A DNA stretch of 64,000 nt from CAJXJP01 sp964022365 (GCA_964022365.1 CAXHZN010000001.1:124001-188000); one strand, 5' to 3'. Positions 52,156 to 63,053 are shown, numbered from the stretch's first letter. Made by a program: numbers and translations. Notes: generated by a model from the sequence alone, not told the origin.

Positions 52156-53194
52156 ACTTGTATTGATTATCAAGTATTTCAGCAATATTGTCTTTTAAGA
52201 ATTTTTCGTATTTTGCATTTTGAATTGCTTCTCTTTCTTTATCATAAATATCTTCAATATTTTTTGCTCATAAAATGATTTTTGTTTTATCTTGAATATA
52301 TCACTCTCAAATCAATACTCTCACTGGACAAAATCACATATTATAAATAGTTCTCGCGTGTCAGATAAACATATTTTTTCTAAAGTTTTTATAATACAAA
52401 CTTTGATATTTTTCTGCATCAAGTTGTATCTTTTTAGCTTTATAAAGTGTTTGTTTTTCTGCTTGAATTGAATCAAATATTTTAGAGTATTTATAAATAT
52501 AATTTTTGAATATTCATATGAGTAACATATTATCAAATATATCCTTATAACTCCTTGTTTTAGCAAGTTCTTGCCTCACTTCTAACTCAACTCTTGTGAT
52601 ATGATTTTCAACTAAATATTCTTGATAGAGAGAAACTTTTTTCTTTTGTAATATATCTAGATTTTTATTATAAACTCGTATTACTTGCCTTTTATTTTGT
52701 GATTTTTTGAGTTCTCAAAAATATCTCGTTTCTGTTTTTTTACCCTTTCTATAATCTCTCCCTGTTGAATAATTATTAAAATGATTTTCTAATAACTCAT
52801 CAATTTCAACTTTTAAATCCATACAAATATCAAATCTCCTACAATGAGTCAATTTCATATGCCATTCAAGAAAACCTAATATTTCCTCGTATTCTAGCAA
52901 TTTAAAAGCTGTCGAGTATATTGTGACATAATCTTTCGTTGCAACTGGCTGAGAGTCTCATTTTGGTACTCATTTATAGTATGCAAAAAGACTATAATCT
53001 CATTTAGTAAAAAGTATTTTGTATTGATACTTTGGAACTTCATTTTTTGTAATATTGTATCAATCAAATTCTCAATAATTAGAATTATCAAAATCTAATT
53101 TATCAAATAAACTTTCATCTTTAAAAGAACCGAAAATTTCTAGGTGGTCTAATCCAAAGTGATGAATTATACTCTCAATATTTAAATTTTTCAT
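52142..53194 (-). CDS. Rolling-circle-type replication initiation protein (Rep_trans-like)
   Basis: 350 residues from ATG 53194. It carries features of the Rep_trans / replication initiation factor family: CRRFDICMDLKVEI (metal-binding Asp motif), YSTGRDYRKGKKTETRYFGE, RQVIRVYNKNLDI and HITRVELEVRQEL. It probably nicks a double-strand origin for rolling-circle replication of the excised circle. The region just upstream (53195-53386) has several hairpins. Read through about eight UGA codons. Confidence 0.82.
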
Positions 53195-53386
53195 TATTGT
53201 AAAAATAACGACTCCGGAGTACTGATGTAAAAATAGTACTGTTTATAGTTAACTGCTCCCAGGTTATTGCCTGGGACGAAATCCAATCGATTGAATTTTT
53301 GCAAGAAAAAAACTCGCTCAGACAGATAAACTGTCAGAACCGAGATTACGTATTTTTTTGAGAAATATAACGGAAACAACGGAATT
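53195..53386. other. Structured intergenic region, candidate replication origin
   Basis: Contains GTACTGATG..AATAGTAC, TCCCAGGTTATTGCCTGGGA (53248-53267), a GTT/AAC-rich spacer and CGGAAACAA...TTGTTTTCCG (53371-53400). GC is higher than in neighbours. It lies upstream of the Rep gene on the minus strand, as double-strand origins often do. Confidence 0.5.
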
Positions 53387-54346
53387 TTATTTGTTTTCCG
53401 GTTGTAAGTATTGGCATCTAATTCAAGAAACATCAATTCCGAGAAAAGTTTTATCTAAATGATGTTTTCCTTGAATTTCCCTTGATTTTGTTTCAATAGA
53501 TTTTCTTAAATACTCATAATTAAATTTTACTTTTGATATTTGAGGGTATAAATTTATTTGATTTTTATAATATTGCTCTAATTCATAAAATTGAACTTCA
53601 TAAGTATTATGTTTTTGAAAATATGAAAATATTAATTTTGTACATTCAAATATAACAGTATTTTTTCTTTGGAAAAACACTTTTTTAGAATCAATAAATA
53701 AATCATTTTCTTGAAAAACAATATCTACTTTATTTGAAATATTTTCAGATAATGTAAATGTAATATTTCATTGATATATTTGTATATCTAATATTTTATA
53801 CTGACTTTCTAGTGATGATAATGTTTTATAATACTGAACATACGAAGACAAGAACTTAGAAAGATTGAAAGTTAAAGGGAGTTTGAACATTTCAAACTTC
53901 CCTTTCAACTTATCAATCTCTTTTCTAAGTTCTCTAGCCTGTTCGTCTCTTTTTAGTATTGTTAAGTTTTCTTTTTCATTATCAATAAATTCTAGTAATG
54001 AATGTAAGAATTTTTTAGAATCTAATATATCAAATTTTGTATTTAAAATAACCCCTTGTTCTCAAGAACGCCAAAAAATTTTTGAGAACCAACTATCAGA
54101 ATATAAATTTGGTCTTAATATTCAATAAAAAAAATATGTTAGTCCTCTTACATTAGATAAAAAATTAAAAAAATGTAGTCATTCTAATTTATCTAGTCAT
54201 TTATACTTTTCTTTCAAAGTTGACCAATATTTATTCGTCATTTTATCTTCTACAATTAAATTATGACGTTTATAATAAGATATTTCTTTTTCTTTATTTG
54301 AATTAAATATATACTCAATTGCTTTTAATTTTTGTGATTGTTGCAT
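53387..54346 (-). CDS. Island protein, unknown function
   Basis: 319 residues from ATG 54346. Helical N-terminal half (LKAIEYIFNSNKEKEISYYK) with a Trp/Phe-rich middle (GLTYFFYGILRPNLYSDSWFSKIFWRSWEQG). A coiled coil at about residues 140-165 (LKRDEQARELRKEIDKLKGK). The C-terminal part is beta-rich. No nuclease or transport motif recognised. Its 3' codons form part of the origin-like hairpin. Several UGA codons. Confidence 0.7.
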
Positions 54347-54512
54347 TTAATAATTAATATTTTAATAATAAAAATTTAATTGTATTATATATCTAAAATA
54401 AAAATAGTAAATGTAATTAAAGATAAAATATATAATTAGTACAGGGTAATAATTGTGAAAAAGCTATATTTAAAGTATAATATATATAAATATTGTATAA
54501 AAATTTTAATCA

Positions 54513-55376
54513 ATGGATGTAAAAAAAATCTCTTTATTTCTCTCCGGTAAGCTACCTCCTTACTATGGAGATAGTAATCTTGTAAGATTTCAAAGAGTCG
54601 TATCTAGAGACTTTAATGAATTATATAACCTAAACGATTTAGATTTATTTCTCAAACAATCAAACTGAATAGAAGAAAAGTTTTTTCAAAATATATTAGA
54701 TGACTTATATATAGAATTTAGTAATGATGAATCTAGGTTTAATGATTTTTTAAAAAAAGTAATAAATAATCAAGATTTTATAAATGAACTTTTTTCAAAT
54801 TCAGAAAAACAAAATTTATCTGAAATATGAAATAAATTAAAAGAGGAATTAAAAACTATTACAGGATGAAAAAAAGATGCTAAAAAATTTGAAGATTATT
54901 GTGAAAAATTAATTAAATTTTTACTTGAAGATAGCTTTAATGAATTTAAATACTCAACACAACAAAAAAATGACTCCGGACTAGATATACCTGATTGATT
55001 ATTACTAAACATCTATAAAGATGAGTGATTAATAAAAAACTTATGGTGAGATGTAATAAAAAATTTATATACTACAAACACCGTTGTTATTGAAATTAAA
55101 AATTATACCGAAAAAGCTAATCAAGACATAATAACAAGTACAACTAAATATCTCAACAAGCCTCATACTTGAAGATTTGCATTAATATTTACGAGAAAAT
55201 GATTATCCAAAACTAGTGGAGAAAAAAAACAAATTTTAGATTTTATTTCTAATTCATTATGTTTTATAGTTTTTGATGATGATGATTATAACAAAATGAT
55301 AAATATCAAAATTAATTGATGAAGTATAGAATCATATATTTTAGATAAATATTTTGAACTATCTAGTAAAGCATAA
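54513..55376 (+). CDS. PD-(D/E)XK endonuclease-like protein
   Basis: 287 residues from ATG 54513. The C-terminal half shows the nuclease core: SGLDIPDGLLLNIYKDEG (Asp), then TVVIEIKNYTEKANQD (E-I-K), then ALIFTRKGLSKTSGEKK. The N-terminal half is helical and has no partner methylase next to it. It may be a defence nuclease or a restriction-like effector. Read through eleven or so UGA codons, which shows full adaptation to code 25. Ends at a strong terminator. Confidence 0.7.
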
Positions 55377-55411
55377 AAAAAGCATATGACGGAAACGCAT
55401 ATGCTTTTTTT
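55375..55411. terminator. Bidirectional terminator
   Basis: AAAAAGCATATG / CATATGCTTTTT hairpin with A- and T-runs. Confidence 0.85.
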
Positions 55412-55438
55412 ATATTTTTATTTATGAAAGAATACAAT

Positions 55439-55867
55439 TTATTTTTCCATTATTGAATAAATTACTTTTCTCATATCTGTTGGTTTTTTAATTTTTTCAA
55501 GTACACCTGAATGTCATCAAGTTCAACTAACTATTAATCTTCCAGCTCATATAATTCTTTGAAAAATACTTTGGTCTAATCTAATACTTTCAATTTGAGA
55601 TAACTGTAATTCAAATACATTTCTAGAAATAACTCAAGTCTTATATAATACTCTTTTATTAGTAACAGCAATTTCAACTGTTAAAATGAAAAATATATTA
55701 TAAATAAATGGTAACATAATTGCTATACCAATGATTCAACCTCAACTAATTAACACAATTAATCATACTAAAACTCATATACTCATCAAAAAGGTATAAA
55801 AATTATGAATTTTTCATTCATATTGAATTTCTTCACTAGGCAATAAATTATCTATAATGTATGACAT
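55439..55867 (-). CDS. bPH2-domain membrane protein (DUF304-like)
   Basis: 142 residues from ATG 55867. Two hydrophobic segments (FYTFLMSIGVLVGLIVLISG and IGIAIMLPFIYNIFFILTV) then the bacterial PH domain: EIAVTNKRVLYKTGVISRNVFELQLSQIESIRLDQSIFQRI. The family localises to membranes; function unknown. Right-most complete gene of the 8.4-kb unit. Confidence 0.8.
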
Positions 55868-55952
55868 ATTTTTTAATTAAAATTATAAATATATTTGAAT
55901 ATAGTCGATAAATTATATTTTGCAAAATTTTAATAACATATATTTGAGAGTG

Positions 55953-56225
55953 TTAATTTATATTTTTAATATCAAGAACATTAATTTCCCTCAAATACTC
56001 CTTATAAGTTCTAACATCAAACTTTTCGTGAGTACCATAACGTGAATGTAAACATTTAAGACTTTTAAGTAGTGGACTTTCCTCTATTTGAAGGTCTTTT
56101 TTATGGTCTATAAAAAGTTCGAACAAATACTTTTTGATATATCATAAAAAATCATCATTTTCATATTGGAGATTTTTTAATAAATCTTCAAATTTATCGA
56201 ATATTTTATTTTCATTAAGACTTCC
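55953..56225 (-). pseudogene. Integrase remnant carrying the native C-terminal tail
   Basis: Minus-strand codons across 56138-56032 match the resident integrase (KSLKCLHSRYG), then continue in frame as THEKFDVRTYKEYLREINV and LDIKNIN to a TAA at 55953. Upstream (56139-56225) a diverged piece resembles the coding region at 48076-48165 but is joined by an internal deletion and frameshift. Confidence 0.75.
56032..56138. repeat. Right direct repeat of the 8.4-kb unit, 107 bp
   Basis: Identical to 47652-47758. Left neighbour is the island tail (CTTTTCGTGA), right neighbour is the decayed integrase copy. Confidence 0.9.
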
Positions 56226-56315
56226 CCCTTAGTTTCTCGCAGAAACTGACGCAACTGGTAGCACACTGGGGTTGTAAGTTTCAAGTCCTGAGTTCCGGGC
56301 AGATAAAGACAAATG

Positions 56316-56354
56316 AAAAACCGAAAATAAATTAAATTTATTTTCGGTTTTTTT
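56316..56354. terminator. Hairpin terminator
   Basis: AAACCGAAAATAAATT / AATTTATTTTCGGTTT hairpin with T-run. Confidence 0.75.
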
Positions 56355-56368
56355 GATGTGTGAATTTT

Positions 56369-56403
56369 AAAAAAAAGAGCAATTTAAAATTGCTCTTTTT
56401 TTT
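56369..56403 (-). terminator. Terminator, copy 1 of a duplicated hairpin
   Basis: AAAGAGCAATTT / AAATTGCTCTTT; the same hairpin recurs at 57966-57997. Confidence 0.8.
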
Positions 56404-56704
56404 AATTAATACTTCTTTCTCTCTTAGTATATTTTTTTCTTTCTTCTATAGATATTACATTCTTTATCATGTTTTTATCACACGCTCAAAAATCTTTAAA
56501 ATTTTCCCTAGCTTCTCTTAAAGATATATGGTTTGGTCATGATATTTCATCTATATTATCTACATCGATTCCATATTCATCTTCCCAAAAACAAATTGGG
56601 CATATTAAATATGTTCATCTTTCAGGAAGACTTATGTAATCACAACAAGGACATTGTTCTTTTGGAGTATTACTTTTTGGCTCATACCATCATTTTATTT
56701 CCAT
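56402..56704 (-). CDS. CPCC-family cysteine-rich protein (putative immunity protein)
   Basis: 100 residues from ATG 56704. QCPCCDYISLPERGTYLICPICFGEDEYGIDVD and GPNHISLREARENFKDFG match the CPCC cysteine-rich family (CPCC ... CP.CF.ED ... GPN.ISL..AR.NF). These genes are common next to polymorphic toxins and are thought to act as immunity proteins. It is 9 bases downstream of another small gene behind an RHS tip. Confidence 0.8.
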
Positions 56705-56713
56705 AATATATAA

Positions 56714-57139
56714 TTATTTATTCTCTGAATCTATAAATTCCCACCCAGCTTCTTGCCTTCTTTGTTTTTCTTGTTCGCTAATTCAATCAGGAACAGAATT
56801 AAATAATTCATTTCTAGCAATACCGTAATATTTATCTATAACTTTCTGATATTCCGAAGTATCTTCTAAATAATTACTCCAAAAATACTCCATTTTATAT
56901 ACCTCTTCAGGTCAAATGACATGATCTCAAAATTGATTTATTCAAAATTTCCAATGTGTAGAGATGTTAGAATCTACTATTTCAAAATCTGATGTATTTC
57001 ATCAATAAATATATTTAGATATTCAATTATCTATATAATAAAAATTTTTATTAGCTGATAACTCAATAGCAAAAACATTATATACTTGTCAATTTTCAAA
57101 AAATCATGAAGAATCATTGTTTATATATTTTACTTTCAT
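56714..57139 (-). CDS. Putative immunity protein
   Basis: 141 residues from ATG 57139, beta-rich and acidic (VFAIELSANKNFYYIDNG, FWINQF-type strands), with a helical C-terminus (ISEQEKQRRQEAG). Read through several UGA codons. It lies immediately downstream (8 bases) of the RHS toxin tip on the same strand, the usual place for its cognate immunity gene. Family not identified. Confidence 0.65.
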
Positions 57140-57147
57140 ATAAATAT

Positions 57148-57964
57148 TATTTATTATTATTTTTTTGTTTAGTAGTATCTTTAATTTTGAAGTCTTTTAC
57201 GTGTCATGTGTTAGGGTTTTTAACATAATGAACATCATGTTGTAACTTTCAATCTAGGTCTTTATGAGTATACGTATCTTTTTGATATTTTCATTTTAGA
57301 CTAGGATCTTTCATTTGTTCTTTTGGTATTCTCATTACTCATTTTCATTTAGCCTCCTCAAACATTAATTTTTCTTTTAATTTTTCCTTAGCTTTTGGAC
57401 TAGTATTATCAACTTTATTAGTTCATTTTTTAACTGCATTAACTACCTTTTTAACATTTTTAATCTTTTTTACAGGATTTAATGCATTCTTTGGATTAAT
57501 TGTACTATAGAGTTGTTTTTGCCCCTCCAATTGAAGTTGAGCATTTCAAGTTCATACTCAATACCAAAATTTTCACATTGCAACCCATGATTCAATAACA
57601 ACATCAGCATATTCTCAACTTAAGTCATTATATGTCGTAGGATTATTTATAGAGTATGTATAAGCATTTATTTTTTGAGGAAATTGTAATACTTCTATTC
57701 ATCTATTGGTATTTCAAACCTCCCAAAAAACTCTATCAATACTATTAAACCTTCCGATACCATTATCATAATAACGAGCTTCAAAATATTGCAAGTTGGT
57801 TTCTGAGTCTTGTTCTTTTCAACCGAAGAGATATTTGTTTTCATAGTCTGAATAATTCTTCTTTGTTCTGATTGATCCGAATGGATAATAATCAACAACT
57901 TGTAAGAGATTTCAAGAACTATCGAGGTCAATATTTCCTCCTCAGAGGTAATCTTCGTGATGAT
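57148..57964 (-). pseudogene. RHS core C-terminal fragment with toxin tip (5'-truncated)
   Basis: No start codon: the frame opens beside the duplicated terminator and runs to TAA near 57150. It encodes the end of an RHS core, YHHEDYLGGGNIDLDSSGN, DYYPFGSIRTKKN, YLFGGKEQDSETNLQYFEARYYD, GIGRFNSIDRV and NAYTYSINNP. After it comes a variable tip (about 170 residues) ending KLQHDVHYVKNPNTGHVKDF. This is an orphan toxin module that could be activated by recombination with a full RHS gene. UGA codons are read as Gly. Confidence 0.8.
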
Positions 57965-57965
57965 A

Positions 57966-57997
57966 GAAAAAAGAGCAATTTAAAATTGCTCTTTTTC
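57966..57997 (-). terminator. Terminator, copy 2 of a duplicated hairpin
   Basis: Same AAAGAGCAATTT / AAATTGCTCTTT stem as 56369-56403; placed after the second immunity gene. Confidence 0.8.
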
Positions 57998-58022
57998 TCT
58001 AAATTTATTTTAATAATTAATA

Positions 58023-58355
58023 TTACATTTTTAGATAATTGTTAGTTGGTTCTTCTTGAGTAACATACTCGAAATAATTTTTAGATATAGAGTTATTTTT
58101 ATCTTCTTTACTCAAGGGTCTCCAGTTTTTATCTACATCAAATTCATACGTATTTATATTTCATAATTTCTTTTTATGTAAAAATTTATTTTGATTTTCA
58201 TATAATGAACTCTTATTTGCTCATCATTTTACAAATGGGTTGTTATTTCCATAAATATCATCTTCCCAGTCACAAACTTCACATATATCATATGATCATC
58301 TAGGTCATTCTATACTTTTATATCCACAGGATAAACATGTAATTATTTCAGTCAT
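58023..58355 (-). CDS. Second CPCC-like cysteine-rich protein (putative immunity protein)
   Basis: 110 residues from ATG 58355. ITCLSCGYKSIEGPRGSYDICEVCDGEDD plus GGANKSSLYENQNKFLH; four Cys in two CxxC pairs. It is related to, but not a copy of, the gene at 56402. It follows a toxin-tip fragment (58390-58521) by 35 bases. Confidence 0.75.
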
Positions 58356-58389
58356 ATTATTATTGATTATCAAAATATTTTTTTCAATT

Positions 58390-58521
58390 TTATTCTGGTT
58401 TAAAGAATGTATGGATTACTCAATTTTCTTTATTAATACTTCAAAAAGTATTTGTTTTAGGATTATATCTAATAATACTATCTCAATGTTTGTTTACCTT
58501 TTCATAACTAAATATATCCAT
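58390..58521 (-). pseudogene. C-terminal fragment of a toxin tip
   Basis: 43 codons from ATG 58521. The sequence DSIIRYNPKTNTFGSINKENG then VIHTFFKPE resembles the C-terminal strand pattern of RHS/WapA-type nuclease tips (..RYNP.TN.F.....G.I.T.FKP). Too short for a whole toxin domain. Confidence 0.6.
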
Positions 58522-58608
58522 GAGATATTAAATCCGCATTAAATTTTGAAAATTTTTTAAAAAAAGTATCTTATTGTAACCTTTTTCATAAGTTTCATAA
58601 ACCTAAAT

Positions 58609-58662
58609 ATTTAAGACTTTTAAGTAGTGGACTTTCCTCTATTTGAAGGTCTTTTTTATGGT
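58609..58662. repeat. Third copy of the integrase-end repeat, 54 bp
   Basis: ATTTAAGACTTTTAAGTAGT... identical to the inside of the 107-bp repeats. It marks the far end of the decayed neighbour element. The rest of 58521-58806 is AT-rich with no other gene seen. Confidence 0.85.
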
Positions 58663-58805
58663 GAAAATTTCAATAAATAAAAAAGTTGATAAAAATAAAA
58701 AATCGGATATATTTTTTACCTAAAAAATCGCAGCAATAATATATTTAAAAGAATTTTTTTATATTATTATACGATTATTTTTTATACATTATTCTCAAAC
58801 AAAAC

Positions 58806-61286
58806 ATGTTCAATAAATTATTTTGAAAAAACAAAGAAAATTCTAAAAATACTAAAAAATCAAAATCTATATTAGGTGGGATTTCTCAAAAAGTGAAACA
58901 ATCAAGACTCGCATTTGGATTATTAGTTGGTGGTATTTTATCGGGATGTGCATCACAACAAGATGTGCAAAATTTTGATACACAAAAAATTGATCAAGAT
59001 AATTGATATGCCCAAGCAGCTGATAAAAATGCAGGAATTTGAGAAATAACTTCTGCATTATCACAAACAGAAAAAAATATAGAAATCCTAGAAAATCAAG
59101 ATAATAAAAATCTGGAAATCGTTGTAAAAACTCAAAACGAAAATATTGAAAAAATTGAAGAATCTTCACAAGAAAAAGTAGAAACACAAAAATATAATAG
59201 TTATCATGTAGTAAAACAATGAGAACGTCTTTATTCTATTGCGCGTAAATGGGGACTCAATCCGTATAAAGTGATGAAACTCAATGAATCACGTTTTGAT
59301 GATTTAGATGAATTAAATCCTTGAGATAAACTTTTACTTGGAGATATTCTTCAAGATGAAAATATTTCAAATGAATTAATAGCCGAACAAAATAAAGAAG
59401 ATATTCAACCAGAAAAAGTTCAAAAAAATGTAGATACATTTGAATGAAAAAATAAAACTGTTGAAAAAATTGCAAAAATAGATATTGAAGATATTAATAT
59501 TTTTGAAAAAACTGAAATTTCAACAGCAACAAAAGTCACAAAAGCTGACAAATTTGATATTAGTTCTCTGAGCGAAAATACAGAAATTATTTGAGATAAA
59601 AATCCAAAAACATATGAGGTTCGTGAATGAGATAGTTTAGATATTATCGCAAGAAGAGAAAATATAAATCTTGGAAAACTTATCCAATTTAATAGTTTTT
59701 TAGCGATTCGTAATAAAAAACCTATCATTTATCCTGGCCATAAAATATTTATAGAACAAGCTGACATTCATTCTCAAGAAGTTCAAGATATTATTGAAAA
59801 ATATAATAATTATCATGATGCTATTGATTATGATAGAAAAATGAGAGCAGAATATAAAAGAGAAATTATAGCGAGAAGAAATCCTGGATTTGAACAAAAT
59901 AAAGAAGAAAGAGACATTCAAGAAGATAAACAAGAAACTCAAAAAACACTCGACTCAAAAAGTCACAAAATAGTTTATGGAGAAACTCTCAGTCATATTG
60001 CTGTAAAATATAGTACAACGGTTCACGATTTACAAAAAGAAAATGGTATAAAAGATGTAGCAAAAATAAGCATCGGACAAATTCTAAAAATACCAAGTAT
60101 GAATAAAAATTTATTATCATACAAAAAAAATCTTGTTTTAACTGAGGCAGAACAAAAACAAAAATTTTATTCTGAAGTGAAAAATGCATTAGAATATAAT
60201 CCAATTGCACGCGATAATCTGATTGCATTTTTACAAAAAAACATCACTGACGTAAATACTCGTGAAGTTATTTCTCATACAAGTCCAAAAATGTATTTAA
60301 TGGGTTTACTCTATTCTCTCAACGATACTCAATTAAGAGATAGTTTCGTCAATAGCATAAAACATCCTGACACAAATTCTCAAGAAATTATTCCAAAACT
60401 TGCTGCAAGAAAAAAATATAAACAATGTGGAAAAGCAGTTCGTGCCTGATTAGAAGCCATTTATAAAGGTGCTGATTTACCAGATTATGGAATGCATGCA
60501 AATCTAATCCCAGGGATTTTAGAAAATCATCAAGATTTTATCAAAGTAGAAATAAATGATATCTCAGAACTCAAACCAGGAGCAATCCTCACATATCAAC
60601 CAGGTTTTTGAACTTCATCAGATAGAATCAAATATGGTCACGCTGAAATATTCGTCTGAACAAATATTTCAGAAAATGATGATAATACATGAGTAAAATA
60701 TTATGCCTCTCATGTTTATAGTAATAAATACGGGCATTTTTATCCATACTTATGAGGAAGTGTAAATCAAGAAGAAGAAGAATCAGGGGTAAATACATAT
60801 GCATACTATCATATAGAAGCATTTAATCCTTCGTACGAAAGTACAAATATGACTAAGGCTGAATATGCAAAAATTCAAAAAGAAAAAGCACATCAAGAAA
60901 CTCTTCTCGCAAATACTATTGAAAATACTCCTGTAAATGAAATTTGCGAAGTAAAACAAAAAGTACATACTATTACAACTGCTGGAATAAATAATAGAAC
61001 AAATAAATATATCTCTGCATATTTAGAAACAAATATGGATCAGAATAATACAGATTATGTTTTACGTAAACTTTCTACACAATGACTTTCAGCGAAACAA
61101 TGTCTCGAAAATATCGCTCAACATTACCAAAAAATTGCTAAAATGGAAGTAGCAAGTTATGGGAATTCTGCTCAATCAAAAGCAAGGTTACAAAAATATC
61201 TTCCAAAATTTCAAGCTGTTAAAAAATTATTACAAGAATCTCAAAACATAGATACTGCTTCTAATATTACAGCAAGTCCAAAGTAA
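58806..61286 (+). CDS. Large LysM lipoprotein, cell-wall associated
   Basis: 826 residues from ATG 58806. After a basic N-terminus there is a hydrophobic segment ending in a lipobox (GLLVGGILSGCASQQ), so it is probably lipid-anchored at the Cys. Three LysM modules: YHVVKQGERLYSIARKWGLN (about 135), YEVREGDSLDIIARRENINL (about 270) and HKIVYGETLSHIAVKYSTTV (about 385). The C-terminal third holds an NlpC/amidase-like region (CGKAVRAGLEAIYKGADLPDYGMHA, YGHAEIFVGTN) with candidate Cys and His. Likely a peptidoglycan-acting enzyme. Confidence 0.85.
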
Positions 61287-61322
61287 ACAAAACCCCTAAA
61301 AATATATTTTTAGGGGTTTTGT
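61287..61322 (+). terminator. Rho-independent terminator
   Basis: AAAACCCCTAAAAATA / TATTTTTAGGGGTTTT hairpin. Confidence 0.85.
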
Positions 61323-61391
61323 TGAAAGTTTGATTATTGAAATAATGATTAAAAATATTATACTCTAGATAATATACATAAAAATACGATT

Positions 61392-62282
61392 ATGTTTCAT
61401 ATTTATATCTACACTCCTTCTGAAAAAAATTCTAATTATATACCCCATTTAATTGAACATTGTGTATTTTGAAGCATAAATGAAAATAATTTTTTTGATT
61501 CTCAAAATATTTTTGAATGAAATTCTACATATTATTCCTACTATATTTTAGATAGTACAAATAAAGATGCTTTAGAAAATTTTATACAAAAAATAACTCA
61601 AGAAATTCCAAATTCACTTATTGATTATGAACATAAAGTTCTCACAAAAGAATGCGAAAATAATAATTATAATCAAAAATTAATTGAAAAAATATGACAA
61701 AAACTTTATTCAAAAAATTATAAATATGCAAAAAGTGGCAGAAAAATATATTCTGACATAAAAAATTATCATCAAATATATTACAAACCAGACAAAATTA
61801 TAGTTTTAGAAAATCATACAAAATATTTTTCAAATAAAATAACATCAGACATAAATATTATAGAAAAATTTAACACTAAAATATGAGATTCCTCAGATAA
61901 TATTTACATATTTTCACACGAAATAATTGATTTATATATTATATCAATATTATCAGATTTATTAGATAAATATATCCATTTTTCTCTCAGACATATAGAT
62001 GGAGAATATAATATCAGTTCATATGAAACTATATATTGAGATTTTGAACAACATATTTTTATCGCAATTCGACCTGAAATTTTGGATAAAATAAAAAACA
62101 TTAATACAGTTTTTATAAATAATTATATCCAATATTCTCTACAAAATAAAATTTATCTACAAGACAAAGATTTTGATGGTTCTTGTATGATAAAATATTC
62201 TCAGACGCTCAGTCAGAAAGATAAAAAATTCATTCTCAGTAATATTTGAACATATTATGAAAAATTTATTTCTCAAATATAA
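61392..62282 (+). CDS. M16 (pitrilysin)-like protein, single-domain
   Basis: 296 residues from ATG 61392. The inverse zinc motif HxxEH is present: YIPHLIEHCVFGS. A downstream Glu-rich helix (HKVLTKECENNNY) sits at the expected place for the third zinc ligand. The protein is about two thirds the size of a usual M16 subunit. The C-terminal half resembles an M16 fold weakly. Partner subunit not seen. UGA codons are read as Gly. Confidence 0.65.
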
Positions 62283-62360
62283 TTTTTCTCTTCTCACTTT
62301 TTTGCTATAAAATAATATTTCGCTATTATATTCATATAAATATTTTTTTAGCAAAAAATC

Positions 62361-63041
62361 ATGAAATTTTTTAGTATTTTTTTCTATCTCTGAATTCCTT
62401 GTTTATTGGCTTGTATATTTGGATATTTTTATTTTGGTGGATTAGATAATTTCTTTGAATATTTTAAAAATATTTTAATTCAGTATAAAATCTACGAAGC
62501 AAATGTGGATGATTTTACTGCGAATTTTCATTTTTATTTATTTTTATTTTTCTCAGTATTTTTTACATTTTGGTGAGGGTTAATGGCTGGAAAAATTAAA
62601 TTTGCTTATATGCCACTGATAATGGCTAGCATATTTGCTGGAGTTTGATATCACGTAGAAACAATCAGAGTTTCATATTATATCACTGCAGGAATCATAT
62701 TTTGAATATTTGTCTTTATGAGTTTCACTATTCCAAGCTTTTGAAATCAGATTGGAATTATCAAAAAAATATCTGATAAAAGAAAAAATAATTTTAAAAA
62801 TACTGCCATACAAACCTCAGGACAATTTGTACAAATCGTCACAGATTATTCATTAAAAATAAATAATAGGCCTGCTCAAAGAGCTGTATATAAAACAACT
62901 CATCCTCATACTGGTGAAGAATTTTTGGCTGAAAGTAGCAGATCATTTGATCCACTTTTTCCAACAAATAGTCCAAAACAAGTAGAAATATATTTTGATA
63001 GGCATAATCCAAAAAAATATTTAATAGATCTATGAGAATAA
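62361..63041 (+). CDS. Membrane protein, unknown function
   Basis: 226 residues from ATG 62361, four hydrophobic segments in the first 140 residues (FYLGIPCLLACIFGYFYFGG onward). The C-terminal cytosolic part (FVQIVTDYSLKINNRPAQR, then EEFLAESSRSFDPLFP) resembles an SHOCT-less PH-like tail seen in DUF3592-type proteins, but I am not sure. Followed by a terminator. Confidence 0.65.
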
Positions 63042-63053
63042 TTTTTCATCAAT

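Larger units (their letters stand above)
47652..58662. mobile_element. tRNA-linked integrative element (47652-56031) plus decayed neighbour (56032-58662)
   Basis: Unit one: serine integrase, CBASS-like operon, Rep with origin-like region, nuclease, membrane protein; bounded by identical 107-bp repeats. Unit two: integrase fragments and RHS/immunity modules, ending at a 54-bp partial repeat. The repeats begin with the tRNA 3' GTACCA. Confidence 0.82.

Noticed and set aside
56229..56305. tRNA-like string (GCAACTGGTAGCA, then GTTGTAAGTTTCAAGTCC)
   Set aside because: D-arm and T-loop-like pieces are recognisable but the stems do not pair and the acceptor ends do not match; at most a decayed tRNA fragment.
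57695..57931. Minus-strand 78-codon frame with a normal start
   Set aside because: It is out of frame with the RHS core fragment covering the same bases, which has unmistakable RHS motifs when UGA is Gly.
58867..59728. Several long minus-strand hydrophobic frames
   Set aside because: They are antisense to the LysM lipoprotein, whose UGA-containing frame has clear LysM modules; Phe/Leu richness comes from the A-rich coding strand.
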